Part shown: in pieces, positions 5,336 through 6,044 of the stretch
Position numbering within the stretch: position 1 is the stretch's first letter
Layout of the letters: every line of letters begins with the position of its first letter
From: Pseudomonadota bacterium
GTDB taxonomy: Bacteria > Pseudomonadota > Gammaproteobacteria > Burkholderiales > Burkholderiaceae_B
Assembly: GCA_023432075.1 (NCBI GenBank)
Contig: JAEYVD010000789.1
Coordinates: 1-6,044 of the forward strand
Length of the DNA: 6,044 bases
Direction: 5' to 3'
Position numbers and translations under genes: made by a program
Notes under the pieces: model-generated
The model's input: the letters and a program-made list of their open reading frames with translations, nothing else
Databases searched by the model: none
Told to the model about the DNA's origin: nothing

Positions 5336-6044
5336 ATGGACTGGACCCATCGCTTGCGGCTGCGCAATCTGAAGATGCTGCTCAGCCTGGCCCAGACCCG
5401 CAACATCAGCCACTCGGCCGCGATGCTCAACACGACGCAACCGGGCCTGTCGAAATGGCTGAAGGATCTGGAAGACGATATTGGCCTGCCGCTCTTCGAG
5501 CGGCACGCGCGCGGCCTGCGCCCGACGCCGCATGGCGACGTGCTGATCGCGCACGCGCAGCGCGTGGAGTCGCAACTGGATCGCGCCAGCGCGGACATGG
5601 CGGCCCTGCGCGAGGGCGGCGGCGGGCGCGTCGTGATCGGCGCATCCGGCGCGTCGGCCTCCGACACCGTGCCGCTGGCGGTGATGAAGCTGCTGGAACG
5701 CATGCCGCAGGCGCGCGTGAAACTGGTCGAGGGAACGACCGATCGTCTGCTGGCCCAACTGGCGCAAGGGGAACTGGATATCGTGGTGGGACGGTCTGCG
5801 CCGGAGCATCATGATCCCGCGATCCGCTTCGAGGCGCTCTACCTGGAACCCATCCACCTGGTGGCGCGGCCTCGCCATCCGCTCTTCGCGGTGGAGCAAC
5901 CAAGCTGGCAGGACCTGCTGTCCTACCGCTGGATCCTGTGGCCCAAGGGCACGCCCATCCGCAACGCGGTCGACGCCGCGCTGGCCGCGGCCGGACAGAC
6001 GCCGCCGCCCGACCATATCGAATCCAATTCCGTCACCGTCAACC
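5336..6044 (+). CDS. LysR-family transcriptional regulator (3' end outside the window)
   Basis: 236 codons are visible from the ATG at 5336, open to the right edge; LysR proteins are usually about 300 residues, so roughly three quarters is present. The winged helix-turn-helix (about 8-65) reads LRNLKMLLSLAQTRNISHSA, AAMLNTTQPGLSKWLKDLE (28-46) and GLPLFERHARGLRPTPHG (50-67), the standard LysR signature. A linker helix (70-92) leads into the effector-binding domain, with VVIGASGASASD (99-110), LDIVVGR (147-153) and LYLEPIHLVARPRHPL (168-183). The retained GLRPTP and the LDIVVG pattern resemble GbpR/PcaQ-type regulators of sugar and aromatic catabolism, a tentative comparison. AAGAGGG (5324-5330) sits 5 nt before the ATG. 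The divergent arrangement with the dioxygenase gene is the classic layout for a LysR activator of a neighbouring catabolic operon; the inducer is unknown and may be gentisate or its precursor. Confidence 0.94.
   Translation, partial: MDWTHRLRLRNLKMLLSLAQTRNISHSAAMLNTTQPGLSKWLKDLEDDIGLPLFERHARGLRPTPHGDVLIAHAQRVESQLDRASADMAALREGGGGRVVIGASGASASDTVPLAVMKLLERMPQARVKLVEGTTDRLLAQLAQGELDIVVGRSAPEHHDPAIRFEALYLEPIHLVARPRHPLFAVEQPSWQDLLSYRWILWPKGTPIRNAVDAALAAAGQTPPPDHIESNSVTVN

Noticed and set aside
5279..6016. 245-codon minus-strand open frame opposite the LysR gene
   Set aside because: The plus strand encodes a clear LysR winged helix and effector domain; the minus-strand product is low-complexity shadow sequence.

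Overview
The window reads as one catabolic operon of a high-G+C betaproteobacterium, most likely Alcaligenaceae (Bordetella/Achromobacter type). The reasons are the strong G/C bias at third codon positions, a Bug-family (TctC-like) binding protein inserted in a catabolic operon, and nag-type gentisate genes like those described in Ralstonia. The genus is inferred from gene style and content, not from a search.

Layout: a LysR-type regulator starts at 5336 on the + strand and runs off the right edge. A 184-bp divergent control region (5152-5335) separates it from six minus-strand genes. In transcription order these are gentisate 1,2-dioxygenase (5151-4084), an FAH-family fumarylpyruvate hydrolase (3989-3291), a PhzS-like FAD aromatic monooxygenase (3288-2029), a secreted Bug/TctC-type solute-binding protein (1919-954), a zeta-class-GST-like maleylpyruvate isomerase (900-262), and a PchB/AroQ-type chorismate mutase-like protein (259 to beyond the left edge). 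The long plus-strand open frames opposite these genes are antisense shadows created by high G+C.

How the genes work together: the three core enzymes complete the glutathione-dependent gentisate route (gentisate to maleylpyruvate to fumarylpyruvate to fumarate plus pyruvate). The FAD monooxygenase probably makes gentisate, or a precursor of it, from an unidentified aromatic acid. The Bug protein may bind an aromatic acid in the periplasm. The LysR protein probably senses a pathway compound and controls the divergent operon.

The two least ordinary points are the hydroxylase and the last gene. The hydroxylase resembles PhzS (phenazine hydroxylase) rather than the classical 3-hydroxybenzoate 6-hydroxylase. 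The last gene resembles isochorismate pyruvate lyase (PchB), a salicylate-forming enzyme. Together they raise the possibility that the operon links chorismate/isochorismate-derived hydroxybenzoates to gentisate breakdown; this is inference. No RNA gene, insertion sequence, CRISPR array or convincing intrinsic terminator was seen, and there is no gene-free stretch longer than 184 bases.
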